A stretch of DNA of 64,000 nt from Bryoerythrophyllum caledonicum (lineage: Eukaryota > Streptophyta > Bryopsida > Pottiales > Pottiaceae). Position numbers and translations under genes: made by a program. Where the stretch lies: the NCBI GenBank assembly GCA_963971425.1, contig OZ020516.1, forward strand, positions 11,954,593 to 12,018,592, read 5' to 3'. The notes beneath the pieces were generated by a model, which did no database searches, was not told the origin of the DNA, and was given only the letters and a program-made list of their open reading frames with translations. The stretch's first letter is position 1; every line of letters starts with the position of its first letter. Of the stretch, positions 35,004 through 46,881 are shown in pieces.

Positions 35004-35330
35004 ATGCAAGAGTATCCATCTAGAGTGGGCGAACCCGGTCGAAAGAGAGGGAGGCGTCGGGCTGTTTTTTCCTCGCGGAGGGAGTTGAAGAGGTCTAGGA
35101 TGAGGCTTGCAAGCAAGAGGTTTGAGGGTGTATCTGAAACAGTTCGAGCGATAGATTTTAATCAAGAAGTAGAGCCTTCACTTGTCGACTCTTTAGGATT
35201 TGAAGGAGTACAAGTTTCATTGGGGGGGAGAGGTCGTGGGAGAGGTAGACGTGGAACAAGTGGAAGAAATGGTGAAACATCGGACCTAGAAGACCCAGAT
35301 GCTGGAAACACGAAGTCAACTAAAGCACAG
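35004..35330 (+). CDS. Candidate first exon of the MULE-2 methyltransferase-like gene (basic, RG-rich)
   Basis: The frame starts MQEYPSRVGEPGRKRGRRRA and has a glycine-arginine block GGRGRGRGRRGTSG, suggestive of a nucleic-acid-binding tail. It is the only sizeable plus-strand frame between the transposase promoter and the gene at 38416. At 35330 the sequence CACAG|GCAAG could be a GC-type donor; the phase (0) then fits the next exon at 38416, preceded by GTGTGTGTAG. If so, the protein gains 109 residues. Without the GC donor the frame simply ends at 35360 as a 118-aa ORF. Confidence 0.4.
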
Positions 35331-38300
35331 GCAAGATTTGGTTTTCATATTTGCCTTTGAGTTGTTGATACATGAATTAGCATGTTGTATTTGCTAAAGT
35401 AGAAATTTCATTTCAAGTATTTCATTAATTTAATTTTGGGGCCTATACATTCAATTCCTGCATAACGTTTGGGGATAAAAACAATGAAGTATTTTGGACG
35501 AAAACGTTTGGATTTAGGATTAACACCTCTAGATTGAAGGTTCTTTCACCTTACATCTTTAATGAGGTGGTCATTTCAGTTTCAGTACCAGTTGTCATAT
35601 CAAAATACGGCACCATACATGTTGAATATTATGACCCCCGGTGACAGTGAATGATATTTATAAGATAAAGATCCTTTTTAGAACTCATGCATTCATTTAA
35701 AATATCAAAACCATAAGATAATGATTTGGATGGTTGAGCAATAAATTTGTAGTCTAGACTAATAAGTTCGGTCGTAAATGTAGACTAATGACATTTTATG
35801 AAAATTTGAATTTGAAATAGTCATCGAGATCCAAGGTGCTATACCACTGAATGGATGCATGTTCTTGGGATTTTGTGGAGTCATGCACTTAGATTAAATG
35901 TGGAGGAACCCGAGGGTTGAGGAAATGGTACTTGCATGACCTCGTACTCCTGTTGACTTTTATCATCCATATCACCAGGAACGAAGATTCCTCGGAATCT
36001 TGGGTTGAGCCGGTGCTCCTCATAGTCTGTCGCAGCTTGGTTGTCAAACTCCCCTGCATCTTCACAATTTCTATGCCGCCGTTTCAGAACGCCGTAAGCG
36101 TCTGCTTTCTGGAACTTAGGTCAGCTTTGTGGTGTACTTGTGTGACTTGTGGAGTGTAGAGTCTAATTTGTTGATAGACGTTGATGCAGGTGATCTTGAG
36201 CGGTGGCAGTTGTGGAGGTGAGGCTGGTGGAACCGCGGAAGAGCGAGGAGCCGTTTTGGTAAGCACCAAATCCAAATCTGTATTCTTCTTAGATGAAGTC
36301 CGAGAAATGATTTCTTAGGGTTCAAGTTTCTGGTTTGCTTGAAGATGATATTGCACTTAGGGTTCAATATGAGGATTGCTTGAATATTAAATTGCGAATG
36401 CCGATTTGCTTCTTCGTCTTCTTGATTTTCGACGCCGTACACCTGCAGATCACATGAAATCTGGAACTCTACAGCTGAAGTGTCTAGTACTTGACAAGTT
36501 CTTAGTGAGATAATATGTATCGAGAAGGAGTCCTATAGTCTTCAAATAGTGACAACTTACGTTGTCGGCTCCAACAGTGAGATCATTGAGTTGATTTCTT
36601 TTTTTTGAATGAATCCTAGCTTGGTTGCGGCCTGGTTATTGAGTTTTGTCGACAGAGGTTGGGAGGGGTAAGGTGGGTCGTGTGATTTCCTTCTGACTGG
36701 ACACGGTAATGATACTATCTTTGCCGATCTAGAGTTGTGTCGATATTAGAGTGTATCTATGCACTCAAGTGAGAATTATGTGCGGCAACTGCTAAGGTGC
36801 TCAGCGTCTGTGAGCCACGCAAGTAGCAACTTTGAGATCTAGTCATGCTTGATTGCAGCATACGAATCTACCTGCATCGGGAACAAAAAAAAACAGTGTT
36901 GCCATTGCGGATCGGTTTTAAAATTGATCTAAACTTGTGCATATACGTCGATGGTATATGCACGTCCAGTCTCTTCAACGCCCTGTGATATAATATACTA
37001 AGTACACTGAACCTGGAATGTAGTAGTTCGGAGCAGCACTACTCGCGTCTATGCCATTGGAGCCGTGTCTAATTTTTATTCGAAGTAATTTACACCTAAA
37101 CTCAGGGTTCACTTTTAAATTTTCTTTAATCATCTTGTCCTCAGTGATGTGTACATTCAGGTTGTAGGATCCGATAACCGTGAAACTGTGAACTTGTGCA
37201 TGGATTTTGTGTCGCTTAAAATGTTGATCTTGCTGGTGCGCGAGTAGTGCTGATCCGAACTCATGTGATACTTGACGTAGCATATACGAGTATTAGTGTT
37301 CACTAGAATACTCAACCTGGAATATCATTCGATCATTGAACCTGGAATATCATTAGAATACTGAACCTGGAGTGGGAATATCAAGAGATCATTGAACTTG
37401 GAATATCATAAGAATACACATCCTGGAGGTCAGTGTTCATTAGAACTCACGTGATTCTTGTCGTAGCTAAGTTACAATTCAGTCTACATGGTTCATGTCG
37501 AAATGGCTGAGTTACGACTGTATCATGTCGAAACTCATGTGATAATTGTCGATACTCATGGAGAAGTCGTAGCTGTCAGTGGACCAACGTGATTTCGGGA
37601 ATTCTAAATTCAGGTTGTAGGATCCGACAACCACATCGTGGAGTTTTTGAATCCTGGAATTCATTGTGTCGATACAAGACTTGAGTCGCATTGCAATGCA
37701 TGTGAATGAGAAACTGGTGACGTGAAATTGCCTTTGTAGTTGAATGTCGTTCACTGATCTAATGATATTCCAACTCCAGGTTCAGTGATCTATTGTTTAG
37801 TGATTCATGATCATTGATTGTGTGATGTTCGTTGTGTGATGTTCAGTGATCGATGTTCATTGATCGTGTGATGTTTAGTGAACACTGCATTTCGGATCGT
37901 GTCAACACTGCATTTCAGATCATTGATTACTGACCACAACATTTTGGATCAATGTAATCTAATGTTCAGTGATCGATGTTCATTGATCAAGTTCATTGAT
38001 CGTGTTTAGTGATTCATGTTTATTGATCCAGGTTCATGAATCACTGAACATGAATCATAGATTTCTAGGCACAACACTCATTGATCGCTAGGATCTTCGC
38101 AACATTTCAGTTTCAATAATGTAATTTGGATGCAAACCGAAATGCATGTGTAAGAGAACTCTGTGATAAAATGTGAAACTGTGTTTAAACTCATGTTGAT
38201 TTTTGATAACTTTGATGAATCATTTTTTGAGTGTTCTAATTGATATCATAAACAATCATTTATGTTCATGCATAACTTGTGCTTTCAATGCGTAGTGTGA

Positions 38301-38415
38301 GTTGTCTGAACTCAATAAATACAAGAAAATCTGAAAGCTAGTCTAGGGTGCTAGAATTGGTCATTGCACAAGTACTTTGCCTTCATATGGTTTCAACATG
38401 ATTCGGTGTGTGTAG
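35331..38415 (+). other. Probable long intron or spacer of MULE-2 with repeats and palindromes
   Basis: No coding frame is convincing. Between about 37310 and 37430 CCTGGAATATCA-type words repeat, and between about 37770 and 38060 TTCAGTGATC/TTCATTGATC words recur many times. GGATCC-type palindromes lie near 36556, 37161 and 37613. Confidence 0.45.
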
Positions 38416-41400
38416 ATGGCTTCAGATGGAGAAGCCGAGCAACTGAGTGAAGCTTCAAATCCAACGAATGACATGGTGGATGCTGTGATGGACTCTCCGA
38501 TTGGCAAGGACGCCGAAAATCTAAATGAAGAGGAGCCAGAGTCTTCAGGTGAGCTGTTAATTCGAAAACGTTCAAGACCTTTACTTCGAACCCATTTGGG
38601 GACCCCTCCTGAGACTGATACACCTACTAGCATCCATTCAAATGAAGGAGGAGCATTAGCAGGCGAAGAGCCTTCTTCAACCAACCCCCCCATGGAGATC
38701 CAAAGGAGTCCCATGACGACAGAGGAACGTGCTCGCCGTCAAGTTGTGAATCTGCGAAATGCTGAACTTAAACTCCAGGAGGGTCATATTCAAGGTAACT
38801 TATTCCAGGTGATTGAGAATATGCGCCGGATTCCAAGCTCGAAGTCTTTGATAAAGATTCCACTCTGTCGGCTGATCCCATTGCCTTTGGTAAGACCCAC
38901 CCTACGATCTGACATTCTCAAACTAATGGGTGCATTTCGATTTGGCTATCAACCGCATGCAGCAGCCATGTATGTATCAGAATACAATGAGAATGGCCAG
39001 AAGCGGGTGGTTACTACTGACGACATGAAGTCTTGGAGTGTTTTGTGGATTGAGGAAAATTCTGCATTTGAAAAAAGGCTCTTGGCAGACCCTGATTTGG
39101 AAGATTTATCAGGTAGCATGTTTTTTGTCTATGATGGCAATCACCGATTGCTTGCTTGGAAAGAAGTTCTTGATACATTGCATGCGGAGGATGTTAACTG
39201 GCATTCTAGGCATGGGAATCCGGATTGCGTTGTTTTGGACACTTCCGGAGGTCAAGGTGATATTCTAGAGGCCATGCACGACATAAACAAGTAAGCCATA
39301 ATTCTTATTTTCATTGATTGTTCATATATTGAATCCTGGTGCAGAAAATCTAATCTATATATTTGAATGTGTAGGGCAAACCAGAATGCTCACGTCAAAA
39401 CTACATTGGTGCACACGCTTCATCGTATTCAATTGTACGGAAGTCACAAGTTGGAGTATTATAAATCAATGCTAACAGAAGATCAATATAAAGCCTGTGT
39501 AACGAAGACCATCAAAACTTGGTATCCCTTAACCAAGAATCTCATGGTTAATTTTATTTTTCAAGTAAGTTAACTACATGTTCATTATCAATATTTATAA
39601 TGGCGTCGTACTTATTAATTGGTTCTTACGGGATTATATTGGATCAGGATGAAATTGTCCAAGCCTCACAAGAGGCCGGACAAACATACTCTGAAGATGT
39701 TGAGGAAGCTGACCAAAGTGAAGAAGGATTTCACAAATACGTGGAGAAGGTGGTTACTAAAAAACGAGATGAACTTGCCAATCTATTCAACAAGTGCAGC
39801 TCCATTGCAAATCCGGCATACAAAGGATTATTAGAACAAGTAAGTTTCCTGGCAAAATTCTTAAGTTCAAGATTGTATTATTAATCTACTTGTGTACTCA
39901 TGATAAATTTATTTGTGTCGTTTGAATGCTTGGCATCTTTATCCATGGTTGGATTCATTTGTTGTAGTACTTTGATCTCCTAGGCTTTAATGAAAGTAGG
40001 ATTATCTTTGGACTTTTTTAGACTCTATATGATGTTGGATCCAACAACCTAGATCCTTGAGAGGAAAGTACGGTGCATTTCTTTAAGGTGAAATTTGTTT
40101 AGTTAAATTCAAAGTTTAAAGCACCTTGCAATATTTAAAGAATGAGTATTTGTCGGATCCGTTAGCTGGAGGGAACATTTACATACCAAACATCATATCC
40201 AAGATCTTGGACTTAGGGTTAACTAATCTAGAGTCGAACCATTGGGAAATATTGGTCTATGTTTGATGTTGGATCCAACAACCTAGATCTTTGTGATTTA
40301 AGTATGGTGCATTTCTTCATGGTGAAATTTGTTTAGTTAAATTCAAAGTTTGAGCACCATGCAATATTTTAAGAATGAGTAGTTGTCGGATCCGTCAGCT
40401 GGAGGGAACATTTACATACCAAGCATCGTATACAAGATCTTGGACATAGGGTTAACAAATTTAGAGTCGAACCATTGGGAAATATTGGACAATGTTTGAT
40501 GTTGGATCCAACAACCTAGATCCTTGTGATTAAAGTATGGTGCATTTCTTCATGGTGAAATTTATTTAGTTAAATTCAAAGTTTGAGCACCATGCAATAT
40601 TTTAAGAATGAGTAGTTGTCGGATCCGTCAGCTGGAGGGAACATTTACATACCAAGCATCATATACAAGATCTTGGACTTAGGGTTAACAAATTTAGAGT
40701 CGAACCATTGGGAAATATTGGACAATATTTGATGTTGGATCCAACAACCTAGATCCTTGTGATTAAAGTATGGTGCATTTCTTCATGGTGAAATTTATTT
40801 AGTTAAATTCAAAGTTTGAGCACCATGCAATATTTTAAGAATGAGTAGTTGTCGGATCCGTCAGCTGGAGGGAACATTTACATACCAAGCATCATATACA
40901 AGATCTTGGACTTAGGGTTAACAAATTTAGAGTCGAACCATTGGGAAATATTGGACAATATTTGATGTTGGATCCAACAACCTAGATCCTTGTGATTAAA
41001 GTATGGTGCATTTCTTCATGGTGAAATTTGAGCACCATGCAATATTTAATGAATGAGTAGTTGTCGGTTCCGACAACAGGAGGAAACATTTACATACCAA
41101 GCATCATAAACAGGGCAGAGTGTATGTGATTTTGCTTATGGATAGATTTTGTGGAGATAATGAGGATATAATCTGTAATTAGTAGTAAAAATAGCTGGAA
41201 TTGGTATAAAATAACTACTAATTTGATATTTCATGGTAGAATTTATAGCCACGCAGTATTTAAAGCCATGAAATTGCACATTAGATTTTATCATCCTGGA
41301 TTAGAAGAGCAGTACTTGGAACTATTTAATAGAGTTGTCGAATCCAACAACTTGTTTTCAATTGATGACTCAGTGGTGACAATGTTAGAGTTCCCGAGTG

Positions 41401-44400
41401 CTAAATATCGACAAAATCATTATTTCAAGAAGGACTCTTTAGCCATGCAGTAATCAATGCCATATAATTGCACATTACATTTATCATCTTGGTTTAGAAG
41501 AGGAGTACTTGATAATTTTTATTAGAGTTGTTGGATCCGACAACCCGTTTCGAGTTGATGACTATGTGGTGACAATGTTAGAGTTCAAGAGTGCTAAGAA
41601 TATATATTTGTCAGTTGTTGGATCCAACTATCGATTTTGAGATGATAAGTAGCCAATGAAATAGTTAGGATTCTTTGTGTTGAATCGGTGTTGTTCCTAG
41701 TTGTTGGATCCTACAACCAGTTCGGAGATGTTAAGCACGTCATGATTGTGATAGAGTTTTGAGAGCTTAATTTGTAAAATTCTCAATTGCTGGATTTGAC
41801 TACATGTTTAGAGATCATTAGTAGCTTGTGTCAATGGTATGAATTTTGAGTTGTCGGATCCAATAACCATTGATGAAAGTTAGAACAAGACATCAAAAAT
41901 ACTTTGGAATAATACGTAGTGGAATTGGTGGCTGGTAAGCATTTGCTTGTCTCAATAATTTAACCACATACTCATATGTTTAGACACATATATGTTGTGG
42001 ACAAGTGTATGGCTCATAAGAATAATTATAGTCTATTTGATGATCCATTCAAAGTATAATTTTCCATTTAAATGATGATTGCTCTATTTCATGAGTTTTG
42101 GGCATGCTTGACTGATCTTGAAAGTAGTCACCCTTGTCTTTAGTTTTTGCCATGCTTGAATCAATATATTCTCTTATGTTTCGTAATACTTGAATGGCTA
42201 TACTTTTCAAATATTGTTTCTTGGATGATGAGTCTTTGATGCTTCAATCAATGAATATTTAGATTGATATTATACGTTATCAAATTAACTTAGGGGAAGA
42301 AAGTGATTGCAGCGTTCACAAACTTTATGTCTTGATTTTGTAGGTTATATTCCACTACAGCGTCCATGTTGCATCCAAGGTTGAGATGACCTTGGAAAAA
42401 TTGCAACTCATTGCAACCTCATCGGTTGAGCCACAGTATAAGATTCGCTGGCTCAAATGGTGGAATAGTTCATTAAGCGTCAGACAAGACCTTTGCTTTC
42501 CAAAGCCCCCTGCTAGCGAGGATCATTTAAAGAAGTTTCTTATTCGCGCGTCATTTTGGGCCGGTCTTGAAGAGATGGCCAAGAAAGAGCTTCTTCCATA
42601 CTTAGATCTTTGTGGTGGGGTGGATAATTCAAAGGATTTCATGTCCTTTGAAGACTATGTTGAGACATGGCGGATTACACTTTGGGACAAAGCTTTCTTC
42701 GGGTATTTCACAGGGGACATGGTGCATCAAAAGGGAAAACCTTTTGAGAGTGTCAAGGATGCCGACAAAGTAGTGAAACGGCTTTGCCTCAGGTATTTCT
42801 ACGTTACCCACACCATTGAGCTAGAGTTCAAATTCCATTGTATTCGCAAATTTGGCTTCTTTGAATTCTAACACCAATTTCCGTGAGTTTTAAAGGTATA
42901 TGAAGCGGGAACTCTTACGTGCTGGGGCTATCAAGAAGCTGCCACCAATGGTTCATAGTTGGTGCGACCCCGCCTCTTCAATGGAGACATTTATCTTCAA
43001 TCCTCTACAGAAGAAGAACTATACTAGGGAGCATTTCCGCGAATGCTGCTGGTATCTGGAGTGTCCTAAGAACTTCTGTCCAGATGCAGAGGAGGAAGTA
43101 AAGTGTCTACTAACTCATTCTACAGAGGTATCAGACGACGATGAAGATCCAGGGTTGGTAAAAGAGACATTGCTTGAAGTCGACAAGTCCTCAGGAAAGA
43201 AGAATAAGGGCCCTGCTACGGGGGCATCTGTGACAGAGGTTACCACGAAGAAGGGCAATGCAAAAGGTGCAAAGCTGACTAAATCCTCAGCTGGGGCTTC
43301 GAAGGTGGCCTCCGTTGTGAATTCTGGAGCTGAAGAGGACACCACCATGACTGAAGCAACGAGCTCCCCGGTTACCCTCACCTCCGCCGTTTTGAAAAAA
43401 CCAAATCCAATGCCCAAGATCACTATGTCGACTTTGGCTTGCCAAGTGCGTATTCTAAACACCTCTATTTTGAAACAGCGAGATTTCATTCATAATGCAT
43501 GTCGGTTTGCTCTGGAGTGCAGTCCAAATCGGTCTTGCACACGTGGCGGGAAACCATGGATGAAAGGCGCTGCTGATCTTGTGATCACGGATGTCCCTGA
43601 AGGCTTCCCTGTCCCGAACGTGTCAGATCCTTCTTCAGATGTTCCACTCTGGAACATTCGTGATGAGCAATACTTCGATGAACTATTTGATTTTGCTGAT
43701 GAGGTATTGCATGATGACGGAGCAATGCTTCTATTTTTTCCTTCTGATAATGGAGAATTGCTCGATGAAATATCTTCATTTTATGGGGCTTTTGGTTTTG
43801 AAGCACTGAAGGATTGGACGGGAGTTAATCACTTGCCTATTTCTTCGGCAAAGACTCAGTTCACTACGACCAACCTTTTCAAGGTCTTGCTTCTCAAACG
43901 GGTCCGTCGGCCCGCAGATTCCACCATCTGGAAGTCCAAGTTCTCTTTCCAGGACGTGCCAGAGCTTTTAGCCATGGGATACGATCTTAGTGTCAATGAC
44001 ACCATTATCAATTATTGCACAACTCCTTTGATGAACGGTGAACGCGCTTGGCGTGGTTCAAGGGAGAAGGATGAGTACTTCTTTTCCTCTCTCATATTGT
44101 CTCTGACACGCCCTGGCGATGTGGTGGTTGACGTTTCAGTTGCTACAGGTAATTCCAATACTATCTATTGTCTCTTCATTGTTTTAATGAATTTTCGATT
44201 TCTCTCTTTTCCATTACCGTGAATTTATTTTAATTACACTTTGAACTCTTTTTAGGTAATAGCATTCGTGCCTGCAACGCTACTGGTAGACACATCTTTT
44301 CTCTGGAAAGCGAGAAGGAGTTGTATGAAGCAGTCCTTTCTTCAATGCAGACCCAGGCATTACCTTTGGCAACTCTTCCAATTGCAAAACAAACCTTGGC

Positions 44401-44754
44401 ACCAACTACTTCCAAGACCATGCGTCCTCCAGCGGTGAAGAGGCCAAGACTTGAAGATACTGAGTAAGTGAGTACACTGACATTCCTCTTCACTACATTT
44501 CTTTCATCAAGAAGCTTCTACTAAGTCTGTGTTTGATGTATATTGATTCTTGCAGAGAGTATGTTTCCCCCTCGAAGACTTGGGCTCTTCCGTCGTATGC
44601 GGAAGATATTGCGAGGCTCCAAGCTTTACAGTTCTCGCCGCCTTCCCCGTCTATATCACGTCCTAAGTACAACTCCGATGTCTTTATGTATCTTGATGTT
44701 GAAGTTGAGGTAGATCTTGAATTCTCAGAAGCATCTACATCGTCATTTCAGTAG
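38416..44754 (+). CDS. ParB-like domain plus beta-class DNA methyltransferase-like protein, seven exons
   Basis: The CDS is join(38416..39290,39375..39564,39648..39839,42344..42792,42896..44148,44256..44463,44556..44754), 1,121 aa, with every junction GT-AG and in phase. After an acidic N-terminus, VYDGNHRLLAWKEV (about 239-251), CVVLD and INKANQ fit the ParB/Srx fold (GxxR core). A helical middle follows, then a low-complexity Lys/Ser/Thr linker (about 650-740). The C-terminal part has DLVITDVPE (796-804) in the place of DPPY motif IV. Near the end, PGDVVVDVSVATGNS (975-989) with TGRHIFSLESE fits motif I (AdoMet binding). This IV-before-I order is that of the beta class (PF01555). The DPPY-like site is altered, so activity is uncertain. 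ParB-methylase fusions are common in phages and bacteria. The gene diverges from the transposase and lies wholly within MULE-2. Confidence 0.7.
40031..41113 (+). repeat. 233-bp tandem repeat, about 4.6 units, inside intron 3 of the methyltransferase-like gene
   Basis: Units start with GATGTTGGATCCAACAACCT at 40031, 40265, 40498, 40731 and 40964. The middle units are almost identical; the last has an internal deletion. Each unit holds two GGATCC-centred palindromic words. Confidence 0.95.
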
Positions 44755-46819
44755 TGTTGTTATTCTCTGGTTGTACTCTCTATGTTTGTTGTGTTACGAT
44801 TCTATTGTTTTAGTTAAAATGATCCTAACTATCTTAATATGCTTCGGTGACAATGCTTTGGTCTTGTGTGATTGTCAAATGTATTTAAATTTCAAACTTC
44901 CAATTCTTCTGACAGTCGTTGGATCCGACAACCTCAACCATCTACAAGAGTAGATGCAATCTTGGCATTGAACCAAGTTCTCCATGTAATTTCCACATCC
45001 TTGTTTAACGGTTCTCGATTACTCAACCTTCTATTAACGGTATTTGTTTTTTCCATTTTCGACTCATTTTTCTCCTACTGTTCACTTTCCTTCATTCTAT
45101 TTTTTTTTTAAAATCTTTTTTCATTTGTAGCCTACTTATTCCCTCTTAAATTTTATTTTCTTTCTCTTTCCATCTTCCTCTTCTTTCTCCATTGTTTATA
45201 TTTCTTCTCTTTCCTCCATGTACTTATTCTATTCCCTTCACTGTTCTACTCTTCTTCCCTCTAATTTTCAAAAAAACTTTCTCTCTCCACATTGATTTTT
45301 CTTCTTAACTTGGTTTCCTAAATCCTTAGTTTTTGATATTATCTTCTTTCTACTTCTCTCCTATTTTCTATACTTCTATTCTATATCCTCCGTCTAACAT
45401 TTCATCCTCTTTGTAGATCAAATCCATTCTCTAACAAGAGCAAAACTCAATATTCTCCGTGGTTATAATGGTAATTGAATAAACATGATATAGTATAAAA
45501 TTTCTCCAATTTCTACATATATATGTCTTAATCATTTTAGCAAATGCCATGAATTGGCAAAAAATATCGTACGGAAGTATATTGTGCACTACCTGAATTG
45601 GCATGACAAATCATTCGTTGGATCTTACAACCCAAATGAACAAAAAATTAAAGGGTGGCCACAGAGTCCCACCACGTCTTCAGCGTTCTACCCAAACCAC
45701 CTCATTTTCGACTATTAGCATGTATTTATGTTTCACGAGCAACAAATGTTGATTAAAATTAACAGTTCAAACCCCGCCATTGTTGGGAGATTTTTTTGTC
45801 GATGTACATGAAAATTGGTGCCACCCAAAATTCATTTATCCAAAGCAAGGTACAAATTATAGTTCTTGACTTTGGAAATTCAATTTTGTAAAGGAAAAAA
45901 TTGATGGTAATATAGCATCATTCATACATAAAATTGAAAGACCCTAAAGACCTTCATAGAAACTACAATTTCAACAGGTCCTCTATAGCAATTATTTGCG
46001 AATTCCCGTTTAAATCCTAGAACAATATGGGACAACAATGGCAAGAAGAGTTTGAATTCTAGTTTTCACATGTTTCCTTGTTTGTAATGGTCCCACTTTC
46101 TTGAGGAAGTTAATTACAAACCTATCAATGTTTTAAATTAATTCATTGAAACAACTTGCACGTGGCATTCAGGTGGCAAATAATTGGTGTACAGTGGAAT
46201 AAATCTTACATACAACTTAAAAACTAGCCCCTTCATAAAAACTAAACTTTCAACAATATAAAAGGAGATGCTCTCTCATGTCTCCAATTTTGAATCTAGT
46301 TTAAAATTTGTAAATATATCTTCAATCCTAATACAATTTACCATTAAGTATAAGCTAAACTCTAAATTATAAACAGCTAAAACACTTTGAGGTTTTTGAA
46401 TGATGTTCATAATATATTGGGTGGTTCTTTGTTTAATCATTTTCTCCTCTAAACTTCTAAGGTTTGTAATCCTAAGGCTTAAACACTTCTCACGAGGCAT
46501 TAATATATAGTAAACAAATTAATCATAGAATATAAACTACTTAAATTTTACGAAAATGTGATTTATGCAAAAATTCATTTCAGTAGAAAAATGAAATCTT
46601 TATGCATATTCAAAAACAAGAGAACATAATCCAGGTTTCAAATGTGGATATTGCAGGCTCTACTACTGCAAAAGTTCCACAGAAATAGGCAATACGACTC
46701 CAAATTTTCCACGGGTATTGGATACACTAGTGCCACATCTCCACGGTTAATCATCCAATTTCTACAAAATATCATCCTCAAATTTCCAACAATTCAATGC
46801 TCAAATTCCCACCGCTCAC
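44755..46819. other. Non-coding right part of MULE-2 with a pyrimidine-rich tract
   Basis: After the methyltransferase-like gene, about 45040-45410 is strongly T/C-rich on the plus strand. Palindromes occur near 44915 and 45613. No gene is seen up to the right terminus. Confidence 0.5.
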
Positions 46820-46870
46820 GTCCCACCGCTCAGTGAGCATTGCTCACCGCTCACAAACTAGCAATCCTGG
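46820..46870 (-). repeat. Right terminus of MULE-2
   Basis: The reverse complement starts CCAGGATTGCTAGTTTGTGA and contains further GTGAGCGG-like words in both orientations. The outer 8-9 bases differ from the left end, so the ends are asymmetric outside GCTAG. Confidence 0.8.
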
Positions 46871-46881
46871 CACGCAAGTCA

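Larger units (their letters stand above)
30423..46870. mobile_element. MULE-2: about 16.4-kb element with SWIM transposase and ParB/DNA-methyltransferase-like gene
   Basis: A direct repeat GCACGCAAGTCA lies at 30413-30424 and 46870-46881. A 9-bp duplication (CACGCAAGT) leaves ends that match a second element at 58190-59971, so the boundaries are certain to about 2 bp. The inner termini share a 14-bp inverted repeat GCTAGTTTGTGAGC (30430-30443, 46849-46862), followed on both sides by irregular arrays of GTGAGCGG-like words. Two divergent, apparently intact genes sit inside. The long introns and spacers carry many GGATCC-centred palindromes. Short TIRs with a Mutator-sized duplication recall non-TIR or short-TIR MULEs. 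Confidence 0.85.
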
